Shown piece after piece: positions 37,033 through 44,729 of a DNA stretch of 64,000 bases. Numbering within the stretch: the stretch's first letter is position 1; every line of letters begins with the position of its first letter. Where the stretch lies: the NCBI GenBank assembly GCA_051954695.1, contig JBQCHL010000011.1, forward strand, positions 248,001-312,000, written 5' to 3'. Position numbers and translations under genes: made by a program. This stretch comes from Terrimonas_A sp051954695. GTDB lineage: Bacteria; Bacteroidota; Bacteroidia; Chitinophagales; Chitinophagaceae. The notes beneath the pieces are model-generated. The model searched no databases. It was not told the DNA's origin and saw only the letters and a list, made by a program, of their open reading frames with translations.

Positions 37033-37806
37033 TTAAAGAATAGAGGAAAAGTTTTTTTGTGCAAGAACTTTTTCAGAAAGCTCTCCGGCTGTTTTATATG
37101 CTTTGTTGAACAGGAAAGGTCCCATGCTCACTCTTTTTACACCAAGTTCCTGCAAGGTGTTAAAGTCAGGGAGATCAGGTACGCACATAACATTCACTGG
37201 AAGGCTTGTATTGGACACTGCATGTGCAATATCTTTTTCCTCACGGATAAAAGGAAGAAAGATTCCGTCTGCGCCGGCAGCTTCATATGCCTGTAGCCTT
37301 TGTGTTGTTTCTTTTGCCTTATCTGGAACGTTCAGGATATAGGTATCGCAACGGAGATTGATGAAAAGGGAACGGTTGGTTGAGATCAATTTGTTCTTTA
37401 GGTATTCAATAACCGCCGCAAAATCTTTGGTATCTTGAAGAGTTCGCTTCGAGTCATGAATAATTGAATCCTCGATATTGATACCCACTACACCGAGATC
37501 GGTGAGGCGAACGATGTTTTCAAGGATCTGCTCTTTGGTTTTTCCATAACCCATTTCGATATCAATGGTTACCGGGATTTCTACAGAGGCAAGAATTCTT
37601 TGTATTACAAAGAGGTATTCGCTGAACGGCATATTCTCGCCATCCTGGTAACCCAGGCTTGCAGCTACAGCAGCACTGGATGTGCCTACTGCCTGAAAAT
37701 GGTTTTCCTGAAAAATAGTTGCACTTTTAGCGTCCCATGCGTTTGGTAAAACAAGCAACTCTTTAGCCTGATGCAAGGCTTTGAACTTTTCAAAATTGAC
37801 TAACAT
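37033..37806 (-). CDS. Isocitrate lyase/PEP mutase family protein
   Basis: A 257-residue TIM-barrel enzyme of the ICL/PEPM superfamily. Recognisable segments are LPNAWDAKSATIFQ, VGTSSAAVAASLGY, PVTIDIEMGYG (metal-binding Asp) and VVGINIEDS. The catalytic Cys loop of true isocitrate lyase is absent, so it belongs with the small PEP mutase-like hydrolases or lyases of uncertain substrate. A perfect TACCTTTG -7 box lies 21 bp upstream. The gene precedes the NTF2-like gene in one transcript. Confidence 0.85.
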   Translation of the reverse strand: MLVNFEKFKALHQAKELLVLPNAWDAKSATIFQENHFQAVGTSSAAVAASLGYQDGENMPFSEYLFVIQRILASVEIPVTIDIEMGYGKTKEQILENIVRLTDLGVVGINIEDSIIHDSKRTLQDTKDFAAVIEYLKNKLISTNRSLFINLRCDTYILNVPDKAKETTQRLQAYEAAGADGIFLPFIREEKDIAHAVSNTSLPVNVMCVPDLPDFNTLQELGVKRVSMGPFLFNKAYKTAGELSEKVLAQKNFSSIL

Positions 37807-37826
37807 GATTTTCTGTTTTATTGACC

Positions 37827-37834
37827 CAAAGGTA
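37827..37834 (-). promoter_or_regulatory. Predicted -7 box for the PEP mutase-like operon
   Basis: The minus strand reads TACCTTTG, a perfect TAnnTTTG, giving a leader of about 14 nt to the ATG at 37806. The -33 element is not evident. Confidence 0.5.
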
Positions 37835-37874
37835 TTTCAACAGAAAGCTGGTAAATTGTATAAAACGGAACAGT

Positions 37875-38690
37875 CTATTTATTGGGAGAGGCAAGAATGG
37901 CGGAAGTATTATCCGCATCAAAGCCAGAAGGGGGCGTGCCGGTGAAGGATCTGAATTCCCGTATAAAATGCGACTGATCGAAATAGCCGCATTCATAAGC
38001 AATAGCAGTGAGCGACAGATTATTTTTCGCAATCAGCAACAGGCTGTTCTGGAACCGGTTGATCTTGCAATAGAGCTTTGGGGTAAGGCCAGTATGCTGC
38101 AGGAAAATTTTTTGAAGATAGCGGGAACTGATACCATACCGGGAGGCAACATTCTCAATATTATCAAAAAAGCCTTCCTGTTTCAATTCCTGCATTACAC
38201 TCCCGATCAGGTCTGTTTTCTTCAATTTCTTTTCACTGGAAGCGAGGCGTTGCAATAAATATTCTTCGGTAAAGCCGATCAGTTCCTCAGGGGAACTTGC
38301 TTCCTGTAATTTTCCATGAAGCGTTTTTGCTTCCATTCCTGCAATATCAGCAAAGTTGGATACACGGTCGCTGAATAAGCTTACTTCATCATCGAGGAAT
38401 ACGGATGCCGTGTGCGGATAGAACCTTATGCCGAACATGCGGTTGCTGCCCAACGAACGGAATGCCAATGGCTTAATGATCTGCCCCCATAGCTCAATGG
38501 ATGGTGTGGTGATAAAATCCCCGTCAACTGATGTTTGCCATTTGCCGTTGCCAAGGTTGAACATGATTTCAATACAGCCGGTGGCAAACGCTTTATCTTC
38601 AATCGGGATACCATTGTCCGATTCAGAAAGATAATAGCACTTTACGTATTGCTGTAAGGCTTTGCCTGGTATGTATTCTTTATAGAGCAT
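37875..38690 (-). CDS. AraC family transcriptional regulator
   Basis: A 271-residue regulator. The N-terminal ligand-sensing region (about 1-150; KEYIPGKALQQYVKCYYLSES at the start) is of the type found in Bacteroidota AraC proteins labelled DUF6597. The C-terminal HTH pair (about 160-260) includes VASRYGISSRYLQKIFLQHTG and IAYECGYFDQSHFIREFRSFTG. Its gene is directly upstream of the PEP mutase-like operon on the same strand and may control it. Confidence 0.87.
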   Translation of the reverse strand: MLYKEYIPGKALQQYVKCYYLSESDNGIPIEDKAFATGCIEIMFNLGNGKWQTSVDGDFITTPSIELWGQIIKPLAFRSLGSNRMFGIRFYPHTASVFLDDEVSLFSDRVSNFADIAGMEAKTLHGKLQEASSPEELIGFTEEYLLQRLASSEKKLKKTDLIGSVMQELKQEGFFDNIENVASRYGISSRYLQKIFLQHTGLTPKLYCKINRFQNSLLLIAKNNLSLTAIAYECGYFDQSHFIREFRSFTGTPPSGFDADNTSAILASPNK

Positions 38691-38842
38691 GGGACCGACT
38701 TGCTGTAAAAGTAGTTATTCCCGCAAATGTGAATTGTATAAATCGGAACTAATGGAGTATGCCACTATCCGGGTATAATTATTTTAATATGAACATTACA
38801 GGAAGGCAATTAAAATGCTTAATTTTCATATAAACACACCTT

Positions 38843-40363
38843 ATGCCTATACCATCCAAACTCCGCCAACTGGCCCGGCAGGGTCATGGCTTCGCTGTTT
38901 TTCCTGAAGTAAGAATATATGATAGACCCGGAGGCAAATCAATTCAGCATTTGCTTTTCGGCGATTATATCACACCTCCCAAAAATAAAGCGCGGACAGC
39001 CTATCTTAAATGGAATGAAAGCTCGTTGCAGGAACATGAGAGGGAAACCTGGCTGCATGTACGAAGCCGGCAGGATGAGGGTTGGATACGGTTGGATGAA
39101 ATTCAGATCGACCGGCTACTGGAAGTGAATTTTGTAGATATCGGCCAGGGAGACGGCTGTCATTTGGTGACACCGGCTGACGAACATTTTGTAATTGATG
39201 CGGGAGAAAGTGATAATATGTACCGCTTTCTGCGCTGGCGGTTCAACCTGGCCAAACCCGGCGGCCGGTTGCCAAAGTTCCATGCAGTGATCAGTCACCC
39301 GGATGAAGATCATTATAAAGGATTTACTCCTTTGCTTTCTTCTCCTCCTGCCGGGCAGTCGCGACAGATACATTTTGAGAAGATATATCATAATGGTATT
39401 ATCCAGCGCCCAGGCAGCACTCTGGGTGTAAGCACTTCAGTAAACGGGCAAAAATACCTGACTGATTTTATTGATACGCACAAAAAACTGACAAAGATCC
39501 TTGATGCAGAGGAGAAGAAGAGCAATTACGAAAAAATGTTAGCCGGAGCTATCGCCACCTTCCCGGATATTTCGATCGAGGCCGTATCGAAGGATATGGC
39601 AAAAGAGAACCTGTTGTACAAAGACAAATCATTAAAGTTGGAAGTGCTTGCTCCTGTTCCGGAACTGGTAGCAGGGAAAAAAGCACTGCGATGGTTTAGC
39701 GATGATGTAGGAAAAACCAAGAATGGGCACTCTGTAGTGTTGATGGCGAGGATAGGGAAGCTAAAGGTTTTGCTGGGCGGCGATCTGAATTCAAAATCGG
39801 CCGATTACCTGATGAGCCAGTATAGTGGTAAGGATATTGAAAAGGTGAAAAAAAGAATAGCAGAAGCAACGGGAAATAATAGCGCTGCCCAGGCTGAGCT
39901 CCGGCAGATCATTGATGATTGCAGGCCATTCTTTCAGTCGGAGGTTGCCAAATCCTGCCACCACGGAAGTCATGATATTACCAATGAGTTTCTACAGGCG
40001 ATCAATCCTATTGCTACTGTTATTTCCAGTGGTGATGAGGAATCTTTTTGTCACCCGAGACCGGAAACGCTTGGAGCTATTGGCAAATATGGGCGTGGCG
40101 ACCGTCCGCTTATTTATAGCACAGAGCTTTCAAGATCTTCTTCTGAATATATTGTGATCGAAGCCAAGAAGTTGAAAAGTGATAAGGTGAAACAAAGGGT
40201 GGTGTCTACTTATGGAATGATCACGCTCAGGACGGATGGGGAGAAACTGATCCTTGCGCAGAAGCTGGAGAAGCAACGTTCTTCTTTTGGCCAGATAACA
40301 AAATGGCAGATCGATAAGCTGATCTGGAATGATGAGAGGGGAGAGTTTATTTCAAAGAAATAG
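38843..40363 (+). CDS. ComEC/Rec2-like metallo-beta-lactamase fold protein
   Basis: A 506-residue soluble protein. Residues about 15-85 look like a small SH3-like beta domain. The metallo-beta-lactamase domain (about 93-400) starts with VNFVDIGQGDGCHLV, typical of the ComEC hydrolase domain. Metal-ligand motifs are HPDEDH at 152-157, GGD near 313-315 and HHGSHD near 373-378, so a two-metal nuclease or phosphodiesterase site appears intact. No membrane segments or ComEC channel domain are present, so this is a stand-alone hydrolase. Substrate unknown; DNA or nucleotides are likely from family. Confidence 0.82.
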   Translation: MPIPSKLRQLARQGHGFAVFPEVRIYDRPGGKSIQHLLFGDYITPPKNKARTAYLKWNESSLQEHERETWLHVRSRQDEGWIRLDEIQIDRLLEVNFVDIGQGDGCHLVTPADEHFVIDAGESDNMYRFLRWRFNLAKPGGRLPKFHAVISHPDEDHYKGFTPLLSSPPAGQSRQIHFEKIYHNGIIQRPGSTLGVSTSVNGQKYLTDFIDTHKKLTKILDAEEKKSNYEKMLAGAIATFPDISIEAVSKDMAKENLLYKDKSLKLEVLAPVPELVAGKKALRWFSDDVGKTKNGHSVVLMARIGKLKVLLGGDLNSKSADYLMSQYSGKDIEKVKKRIAEATGNNSAAQAELRQIIDDCRPFFQSEVAKSCHHGSHDITNEFLQAINPIATVISSGDEESFCHPRPETLGAIGKYGRGDRPLIYSTELSRSSSEYIVIEAKKLKSDKVKQRVVSTYGMITLRTDGEKLILAQKLEKQRSSFGQITKWQIDKLIWNDERGEFISKK

Positions 40364-40448
40364 GGGTTTTCAAGGAATGCTTTGAATCAAATTGGGTGAA
40401 CCTTGCGGTAAGTGGGGTTGCCAGGTCAGATTTTATTTGCAATCCCGC

Positions 40449-40805
40449 TTACTTCCTTAAGATCTTCTCCATTGTCTTGCCCTTTGCCAGTTCATCAATC
40501 ATTTTATCCAAATAACGGATTTGTTGCATTAGTTTCTCTTCGATCTCTTCTACGCGGTAGCCGCAAATTACTCCTGTAATTTTTGAAGCGTTTGGATTGA
40601 TTTTGGCTTTGCCGAAAAAATCTTCAAAATTGGTTTTATTGTCGATATGCTCTTGTAACGTTTTTGCATTATATCCTGTGAGCCAAAATATGATTTCGTC
40701 TACTTCTGCTTTGGTGCGTCCTTTTTTTTCTGCTTTTTGGATATAATGGGGGTAAACGCTTGCAAAGGACATTTTGTAAACCCTGGCATTGTTCTTACTA
40801 TTCAT
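40449..40805 (-). CDS. DUF2200 family protein
   Basis: A 118-residue protein. The core RVYKMSFASVYPHYIQKAEKKGRTKAEVDEIIFWLTGY is the clear signature of DUF2200. The open frame reaches further upstream to 40877, but the family starts just before RVYKM, so the ATG at 40805 was chosen. The function of this small family is not known. Confidence 0.87.
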   Translation of the reverse strand: MNSKNNARVYKMSFASVYPHYIQKAEKKGRTKAEVDEIIFWLTGYNAKTLQEHIDNKTNFEDFFGKAKINPNASKITGVICGYRVEEIEEKLMQQIRYLDKMIDELAKGKTMEKILRK

Positions 40806-40981
40806 AGTAGTTGGTTTTAGCAGTGAATCAAGGGTTAAATTACAAAATATCAACAGACTTCTGTTATTTCCGATCAAACCAGGCTGTAATTGATTTTATT
40901 TAGTAGAATTTCGGATTCATTAACAAGATAATTTATATTTTAGGTAAGCGAATGCGAATAATTTGATTCAAAACTTCGGTA

Positions 40982-41263
40982 GTGAAAAGAAAAGTAGCAA
41001 ATCTGTTGTATTTTTTTTCCCCGTGTGTTCTATGTATTATATTTTGCTTCCTTGGTTTTATTATTAATGCCTGTACATTTTCCGGAGGCACTCAGGCATG
41101 GTCTTATTTCGCTGCCAGTTTATTTCTCCCTTGTTTTTTTGTCCTTACTCCGATAGTTTTAGCTGTAAGATTTATTTCAGGAGATCGGGTCAAGAGAATA
41201 TGGATCATTGAAATAGCCGTTCTTGTATTGCTGTATTTGGTATTTTATTTTTGGGTCAACTAA
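40982..41263 (+). CDS. Small hypothetical membrane protein
   Basis: A 93-residue, very hydrophobic protein with three predicted membrane helices (about 8-30, 38-62 and 72-92), starting at GTG. No family is recognised. Base composition is more AT-rich than the flanking metabolic genes. Its 3' end overlaps the convergent 65-residue gene by 4 bp. It belongs to a stretch of short orphan genes ending at the tRNA-Leu at 43348. Confidence 0.5.
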   Translation: MKRKVANLLYFFSPCVLCIIFCFLGFIINACTFSGGTQAWSYFAASLFLPCFFVLTPIVLAVRFISGDRVKRIWIIEIAVLVLLYLVFYFWVN

Positions 41264-41457
41264 AGTTGTTTATTCAGGGGAACTGCTGATTCCTGACTTG
41301 GTAAACTGTCTCCCCCGTTTATTCTGTAAGAAGAATGGCTATCTCCTTTATTAGTTTCAAAAATGTTATACTCAGGTAAAGCTGGTTTGTCCGGTTCTGG
41401 CAGCAATAAGATGAAAGCAATAATTGCTGCGGTGCAAATCAGGATGATTTTGTACAA
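41260..41457 (-). CDS. Small hypothetical membrane-anchored protein
   Basis: A 65-residue protein: one N-terminal membrane helix (IILICTAAIIAFILLL, residues 4-19) followed by a polar, Pro/Ser-rich periplasmic tail. No family recognised. Convergent and overlapping by 4 bp with the neighbouring membrane protein gene. Confidence 0.45.
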   Translation of the reverse strand: MYKIILICTAAIIAFILLLPEPDKPALPEYNIFETNKGDSHSSYRINGGDSLPSQESAVPLNKQL

Positions 41458-41739
41458 TTTTGGAAATTTCTTTTTTAAGTTGGCATGACAATGATGGGTT
41501 ATTTAGAGCCTAATGTAAAAATTATTTTTCTAACCTGTAGCCGGATAACCGTGCTTAAAAAAGAATTTTTCAGATTATGAATAATCTTTCAAACATGAAA
41601 TAAGAGTATAAATTAGTGTCGGTTGTAGTCTAACAGGTATATTGTTACTTACATCAGGTCTTAGCTTTTAATAATACAAAAAAAATGCGTAGTGCCTCAT
41701 TGAAAATAGGCAACTACGCATTTTCTCCTTAATCGGCAG
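41458..41739. other. AT-rich intergenic stretch
   Basis: This 282-bp gap holds no credible reading frame. Its only clear element is the terminator hairpin at 41677-41724, serving the minus-strand lipoprotein gene. Confidence 0.5.
41677..41724 (-). terminator. Intrinsic terminator of the lipoprotein gene
   Basis: A 15-bp stem (AAAATGCGTAGTGCC with GGCAACTACGCATTTT, one bulged base) and a run of eight Ts when read on the minus strand. It lies 16 bp after the stop at 41740. Confidence 0.82.
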
Positions 41740-42543
41740 CTATTTTTGTTCAGTCAGTTTTTGAAGTTTGAGAAACTCATCAACAAGGGAATTTACAAAA
41801 CTTGTGTCGTAGTGTTCTAACCTTTTTATCTCAAAAGTATAAGAACGCCTGCTTTTATAAAATGGATCTGTGGCGTTTGGATTAGGGTTGTAAATCATCT
41901 CTATGTAACAGAGTTTTATTTTCTTCAGGCTATCCAGGTGATGAGAAAACGAAAAATCAAGATTATCAAGGTTACGGGCGTACCGCAAAATAGTCGTATC
42001 GCTATAGGTAAAATCTGGCTTATACTTTGGCAAATAGATTTCGGCCAAAGCTCTACCATTTAAAGTAGATACCGAACTTATCAGTGAATCATTCTGCATT
42101 TTGTTTGCAAGAAATTTATCAACAGAAAAGAGAGTAGCGGTTGCAAGAAATGAGTCAACGGATACCATGGTCCACTTTTCATTAAAAGTTGAATCAAACT
42201 TTAAACCGATTTTATCGCCAGGCTTGAAAATTACAAAATAATACGCCGTATCCACCTTGATCAACTCATCACTCACCATGTCATGATTCTCGTCCAAAGT
42301 CAATTTTGAGTAAGGTCGCTTTTTAGATAGCTTGCAAACAACAAGATTATCAACTTCAAACAACGCTATTTCGCCCCTGAAATTTATTGTAACAGTAGGG
42401 TCGTTGGGATGATGAATTGGTATCATAGTAACCAAACTTATTGCATTTGAAGGTTTAATAGTTCTCTTTCCTTGACTGCAACAAATTAGGCTTACTGACA
42501 ACGACAATAGAATCAATATCCGAATCATAGTTATTTTATTCAT
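41740..42543 (-). CDS. Hypothetical lipoprotein
   Basis: A 267-residue protein with a lipoprotein leader: hydrophobic ILILLSLSVSLI, then CC (Cys21/22) and SQGKR. The mature part is soluble and of mixed composition, with charged helical segments near the C-terminus (FEIKRLEHYDTSFVNSLVDEF). No family recognised. It overlaps the upstream gene by 8 bp, so the two are translationally coupled, and is closed by a strong terminator. It might be a partner of the upstream secreted protein; unproven. Confidence 0.7.
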   Translation of the reverse strand: MNKITMIRILILLSLSVSLICCSQGKRTIKPSNAISLVTMIPIHHPNDPTVTINFRGEIALFEVDNLVVCKLSKKRPYSKLTLDENHDMVSDELIKVDTAYYFVIFKPGDKIGLKFDSTFNEKWTMVSVDSFLATATLFSVDKFLANKMQNDSLISSVSTLNGRALAEIYLPKYKPDFTYSDTTILRYARNLDNLDFSFSHHLDSLKKIKLCYIEMIYNPNPNATDPFYKSRRSYTFEIKRLEHYDTSFVNSLVDEFLKLQKLTEQK

Positions 42544-43045
42544 TTACGCCCCAACTCTGTAATGGACTTGCCGCATCGCTGAATACAACGGGGAGACCAT
42601 CGCAGACCGCTGACACGCTGATATCGAATGTTAAGTGCATTTGGGCTCTGTCATTGTATGTAACCGAGCCCGATTTTATCAAAGAGGGGACTGCACTAAC
42701 ATTATTCACTGAGGAACTATATAGTATTTCAGTCCCCATTTTACCAGCACTCTGGTGAGTAAATCCATCAAATTGCCAGGTACTCCCTGAAATCAGACTT
42801 TGAATACCCTGCTCGTTGCTAACCCAGTAAGAAGGAATCGCTCCTCCACTTACTGTGTAAATTTTCCAAACATAACATTTAGTTCTTGTATTAGAACCAC
42901 TACCACACGTTGTCACGCTAATCTTTGAAGAAGCAGGAGTCATTGTAAGTTGGGGGCATTCTTCAGCCTCACCGGTATTAGTGCCTCCACCACCTCCTTC
43001 ACAGGACTCTATACAGGTTGTGTAAAGATACTCTTCATCTATCAC
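42536..43045 (-). CDS. Hypothetical secreted protein, probably 5'-truncated
   Basis: A 169-residue frame from a GTG start. It begins with a Cys-containing segment (TTCIESCEGGGGG) and a Gly linker, then a beta-rich, Cys-containing C-terminal domain with no recognised family. The coding pattern clearly continues upstream of the GTG in the same frame (YLYWITYNAETGQV) to a TAA at about 43126-43128, with no ATG and no complete signal peptide. The next frame over continues upstream past a run of seven Ts at about 43092-43098. This suggests a frameshifted or 5'-deleted copy of a lipoprotein with the same plan as the one at 31129. It is coupled by an 8-bp overlap to the downstream lipoprotein gene. 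Confidence 0.5.
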   Translation of the reverse strand: MIDEEYLYTTCIESCEGGGGGTNTGEAEECPQLTMTPASSKISVTTCGSGSNTRTKCYVWKIYTVSGGAIPSYWVSNEQGIQSLISGSTWQFDGFTHQSAGKMGTEILYSSSVNNVSAVPSLIKSGSVTYNDRAQMHLTFDISVSAVCDGLPVVFSDAASPLQSWGVNE

Positions 43046-43308
43046 TTGCCCTGTTTCAGCATTATAAGTAATCCAGTAGAGGTAGAAAGCGGAAAAAAAC
43101 AGTAAAAAGAATCTTTGTTAATTCTTTGATCGGAGATAAAGGTTACTGCCAAAAAATCCTGTTTTAGAGGTGCCTGTTTAGACAGATGTTCTGCCATTGT
43201 GTAGCAGCTAAGAACTGGCACAGGCAATGAAATTTCGTGTGTCAATTTTGTATCAGAAATAGTGGTAGAAAGCGGAGAAAAGTGAGAAGAATTGACACAC
43301 ACAAAATA
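43046..43308. other. Degenerate region with short repeats beside tRNA-Leu
   Basis: The stretch holds remnants of the truncated gene's 5' end. It has an 11-bp inverted repeat (GTGTGTCAATT at 43237-43247 with AATTGACACAC at 43290-43300) and two copies of the 13-mer GGTAGAAAGCGGA (near 43081 and 43264). A GTG-initiated 86-codon frame exists here but looks like a shifted fragment, not a gene. Confidence 0.5.
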
Positions 43309-43343
43309 AAAAAGCCCTGTAAGTCAACAACTTGCAGGGCTAT
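43309..43343 (-). terminator. Intrinsic terminator of tRNA-Leu(GAG)
   Basis: Read on the minus strand, GCCCTGCAAGT and ACTTACAGGGC form a stem followed by six Ts. It begins 4 bp after the tRNA 3' end. Confidence 0.85.
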
Positions 43344-43347
43344 AACG

Positions 43348-43431
43348 TGCCCAAGACTGGATTCGAACCAGCACGCCGTTTCCAGCGCTACCACCTCAAG
43401 GTAGTGCGTCTACCAATTTCGCCACCTGGGC
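43348..43431 (-). tRNA. tRNA-Leu (anticodon GAG)
   Basis: An 84-nt class II tRNA. The acceptor stem GCCCAGG pairs with CTTGGGC. The anticodon stem CTACC/GGTAG encloses loop TTGAGGT with GAG at positions 34-36. It has a long variable arm (as expected for Leu) and a T-arm GGTTCGAATCC. CCA is not encoded. Reads CUC/CUU codons. Confidence 0.93.
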
Positions 43432-43527
43432 CTTTGCGGGGATGCAAATATAGGAAAGAGAATGTGAATTATAAGATGCTTTGCGCATTAATTATGCAGT
43501 AAAATGTCCAAAAAGATCCAGCATTTC

Positions 43528-44679
43528 TCAGGCCTTTTTCAAAATGATCCGGAAGGTCGTTCCCTTACCCGGCTCCGATTGCTTCACAAAGATTTCGCCT
43601 TTATGATACTGCGAAATAATTCGCTTGGATAGACTTAACCCAAGGCCCCAACCTCTTTTTTTAGTAGTAAAGCCAGGCTTGAATACGTTATTGATATGCT
43701 GGCTGGCAATGCCTTTACCGGTATCAGTAACATCAATAATAATATCCTGTTTTTCTTCCTGGATGCTCACCTGAATAGAACCTTTCCCTTCCATAGCGTC
43801 GAGGGCATTTTTCAAAAGGTTTTCTATTACCCAGTCGAATAGGGGAGCGGAGACTAAGGCGGGAATTTGCTCATGGCCATGTGTATTTACCAAAAAAACG
43901 ACTTTGCCAGGGGCCCGTTTTCGGATATATTCTACCATATTATTTACCTGGGTCACAAGGTCTACCTTCTCCAGTTGAGGCGTGCTGCCGATCTTGCCGA
44001 AGCGGTCGGAGACCAGTCGCAGGCGGTTCACGTCCTTGGCCAGTTCAGCCACGATGGCCTCATTGCCAGGCTGCTCCCGCATCACTTCCACCCATCCTTC
44101 CAGGGAGGAGACAGGGGTGCCCAACTGGTGGGCTGTTTCCTTGGCCATGCCGGCCCAGACCTGGTTTTGTACCGACTGGTAGCTGCTGCGCAGGGCCAGC
44201 ACCGTTACTATAATAAATAACCCGACAATCAGCAATTGCACCAGCGGATAATAACGCACTTCATTCAGCAGGCTGGTATGGCCGAAATAGTAGCGGTTTA
44301 CCCGTGTAGAGTCTAACGGATCGGTATAGAGTATGGGCTGGTTGAGATTTTTTAACGATGATAGCTTTTTTGCCAGGTAAGATGGTTCTGCAAGTACTTT
44401 CGCAGAGTCCAGGTTCACATAGGCAATTATGCTATCATGTTCGTCTGTTTCGATGATAGGAATATCATGATTATCGGAAATGATCTTGAAAGGCAGCCGG
44501 GTGTCGGAAATATTCGGGTTGAGCAATGATTTGCCGGCTTCCACCCATTGCTCTACTTTTACACGTTCCTCCCCCGCAATTTTGCGGGCCAGGTATTGCG
44601 AATAGAATATAGTCCCGGTAACAATACAAATGGCGATGGCCGCGAGGCCGGTCCGCCAGTTCAAAAGTTGCTGAAGCAT
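43528..44679 (-). CDS. Membrane sensor histidine kinase
   Basis: A 383-residue kinase. Transmembrane helices at about 11-27 and 145-163 frame a periplasmic sensor of about 115 residues. The dimerisation/phosphoacceptor helix carries His184 in AKETAHQLGTPVSSLEGW. The ATPase domain has an N box (ENLLKNALDAM), DTGKGIA and GWGLGLSL. No response regulator is adjacent, so it is an orphan here. It is divergent from a GT2 gene. Confidence 0.9.
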   Translation of the reverse strand: MLQQLLNWRTGLAAIAICIVTGTIFYSQYLARKIAGEERVKVEQWVEAGKSLLNPNISDTRLPFKIISDNHDIPIIETDEHDSIIAYVNLDSAKVLAEPSYLAKKLSSLKNLNQPILYTDPLDSTRVNRYYFGHTSLLNEVRYYPLVQLLIVGLFIIVTVLALRSSYQSVQNQVWAGMAKETAHQLGTPVSSLEGWVEVMREQPGNEAIVAELAKDVNRLRLVSDRFGKIGSTPQLEKVDLVTQVNNMVEYIRKRAPGKVVFLVNTHGHEQIPALVSAPLFDWVIENLLKNALDAMEGKGSIQVSIQEEKQDIIIDVTDTGKGIASQHINNVFKPGFTTKKRGWGLGLSLSKRIISQYHKGEIFVKQSEPGKGTTFRIILKKA

Positions 44680-44701
44680 GTTCGAATTTAGCTCCTTATC
44701 C

Positions 44702-44709
44702 TATTTTTG
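44702..44709 (+). promoter_or_regulatory. Predicted -7 box for the GT2 gene
   Basis: TATTTTTG, a perfect TAnnTTTG match, about 20 bp before the ATG at 44730. No -33 TTG at ideal spacing. Confidence 0.45.
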
Positions 44710-44729
44710 ATAAATTTTATTGCCGATTA

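Noticed and set aside
43042..43302. An 86-codon frame as a separate gene
   Set aside because: It starts at GTG, has no domain or signal peptide, and its end matches the shifted continuation of the truncated downstream gene.
43348..43431. An attachment-site duplication of the tRNA-Leu 3' end in the adjacent accessory patch
   Set aside because: No second copy of the tRNA 3' segment was found between 40878 and 43347, and no integrase gene is present.
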